Source of the DNA: an uncultured Clostridia bacterium
GTDB lineage: Bacteria > Bacillota > Clostridia > Peptostreptococcales > Anaerovoracaceae
Assembly (NCBI GenBank): GCA_938009115.1
Contig: CALLHZ010000029.1
Coordinates: forward strand, 1-6,550
Length of the DNA: 6,550 nucleotides
Reading direction: 5' to 3'
This document shows, piece after piece, positions 6,280-6,550 of this stretch. Every line of letters begins with the position of its first letter. The stretch's first letter is position 1. The position numbers and the translations under genes are program-made. Below the pieces are notes generated by a model. That model made no database searches. It was not told the origin of the DNA and saw only the letters and a program-made list of their open reading frames with translations.

Positions 6280-6550
6280 ATGAAATGTACTATTCTGAGC
6301 GTCGGAACTGAAATCCTTTTCGGTTCGATCGTCAACACCAATACGGTGTATTTATCCCGCCGGATGATCGAAATGGGCATCGATGTGATGTATCATATTA
6401 CAGTAGGTGACAACCCGGCCCGGCTGAAGGAAATGATAAAGCATGCATTTCTGGACTGCGACCTGATCATCACCTCCGGCGGTCTGGGACCCACGCAGGA
6501 CGATCTGACAAAAGAAATGATCGCAGAAGCCTTCGGGGAGAAGGTCGTTC
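6280..6550 (+). CDS. cinA: CinA family protein, N-terminal part (cut by window edge)
   Basis: Only the first 90 codons are present. They encode the start of the molybdopterin-binding-like (MoCF/COG1058) domain: ILSVGTEILFGSIVNTN at 5-21, VGDN at 42-45, and SGGLGPTQDDLTKE at 66-79, the family's most conserved stretch. Full CinA proteins are about 410-420 residues. The N-terminal domain is linked to ADP-ribose pyrophosphatase activity and the C-terminal domain to nicotinamide mononucleotide deamidase activity (pyridine nucleotide salvage). In naturally competent Gram-positives the gene is competence-induced and linked to recA. The C-terminal domain cannot be seen here, so a stand-alone N-terminal protein is not excluded. 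GGAGG at 6266-6270 lies 9 bases before the ATG, and the gap from pgsA is 16 bases, so it is probably in the same operon. Confidence 0.93.
   Translation, partial: MKCTILSVGTEILFGSIVNTNTVYLSRRMIEMGIDVMYHITVGDNPARLKEMIKHAFLDCDLIITSGGLGPTQDDLTKEMIAEAFGEKVV

Noticed and set aside
4404..6280. Terminators between ftsK, rimO, pgsA and cinA
   Set aside because: Gaps are 17 bases or less, or overlaps, and no stem followed by a T-run is present.
1875..6550. Clustered translocase-orienting repeats (KOPS- or SRS-like octamers)
   Set aside because: Only near matches were seen by eye, such as GGGGAAGG near 2386. No enrichment could be shown in so short a window.

Overview
The window is a compact stretch of bacterial chromosome with six protein genes in two divergent blocks. 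Roughly half the bases are G or C. Strong GGAGG-type ribosome sites and the gene order ftsK/spoIIIE - rimO - pgsA - cinA point to a Firmicute, most likely a clostridial lineage; in that group recA usually follows cinA. This is inferred from gene order and protein style, not from a marker gene, and no species can be named.

Left block, minus strand (1-1637). asd encodes aspartate-semialdehyde dehydrogenase. Downstream of it, after a 62-base gap, is the first part of a gene for an eIF-2B alpha/beta/delta-family protein related to methylthioribose-1-phosphate isomerase (MtnA), which runs off the left edge. asd has a good sigma-A-type promoter (TTGTCA, 18 bases, TATAAT). The isomerase-like gene appears to have its own promoter (TTATCA, 17 bases, TATAAT) overlapping the asd stop codon.

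Divergent intergenic region (1638-1874, 237 bases). It holds the asd promoter, a weaker candidate promoter for the rightward genes, a small dyad, and a GC-rich palindrome just upstream of the ftsK ribosome site. I see no convincing gene, riboswitch or terminator here.

Right block, plus strand (1875-6550). ftsK/spoIIIE (septal DNA translocase), rimO (methylthiotransferase for ribosomal protein S12), pgsA (phosphatidylglycerophosphate synthase) and cinA (cut by the right edge) are packed with gaps of 17 bases or less, or with overlaps, and no terminator between them. They look like one operon. The products act in different processes: chromosome segregation, ribosome modification, phospholipid synthesis, and nucleotide repair or competence. 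The grouping reflects conserved housekeeping order rather than one pathway.

I found no mobile element, CRISPR array, rRNA/tRNA or defence system. The most unusual item is the partial MtnA-like protein, whose usual substrate-site signature is altered. The rest is ordinary core genome with a few regulatory details worth checking.
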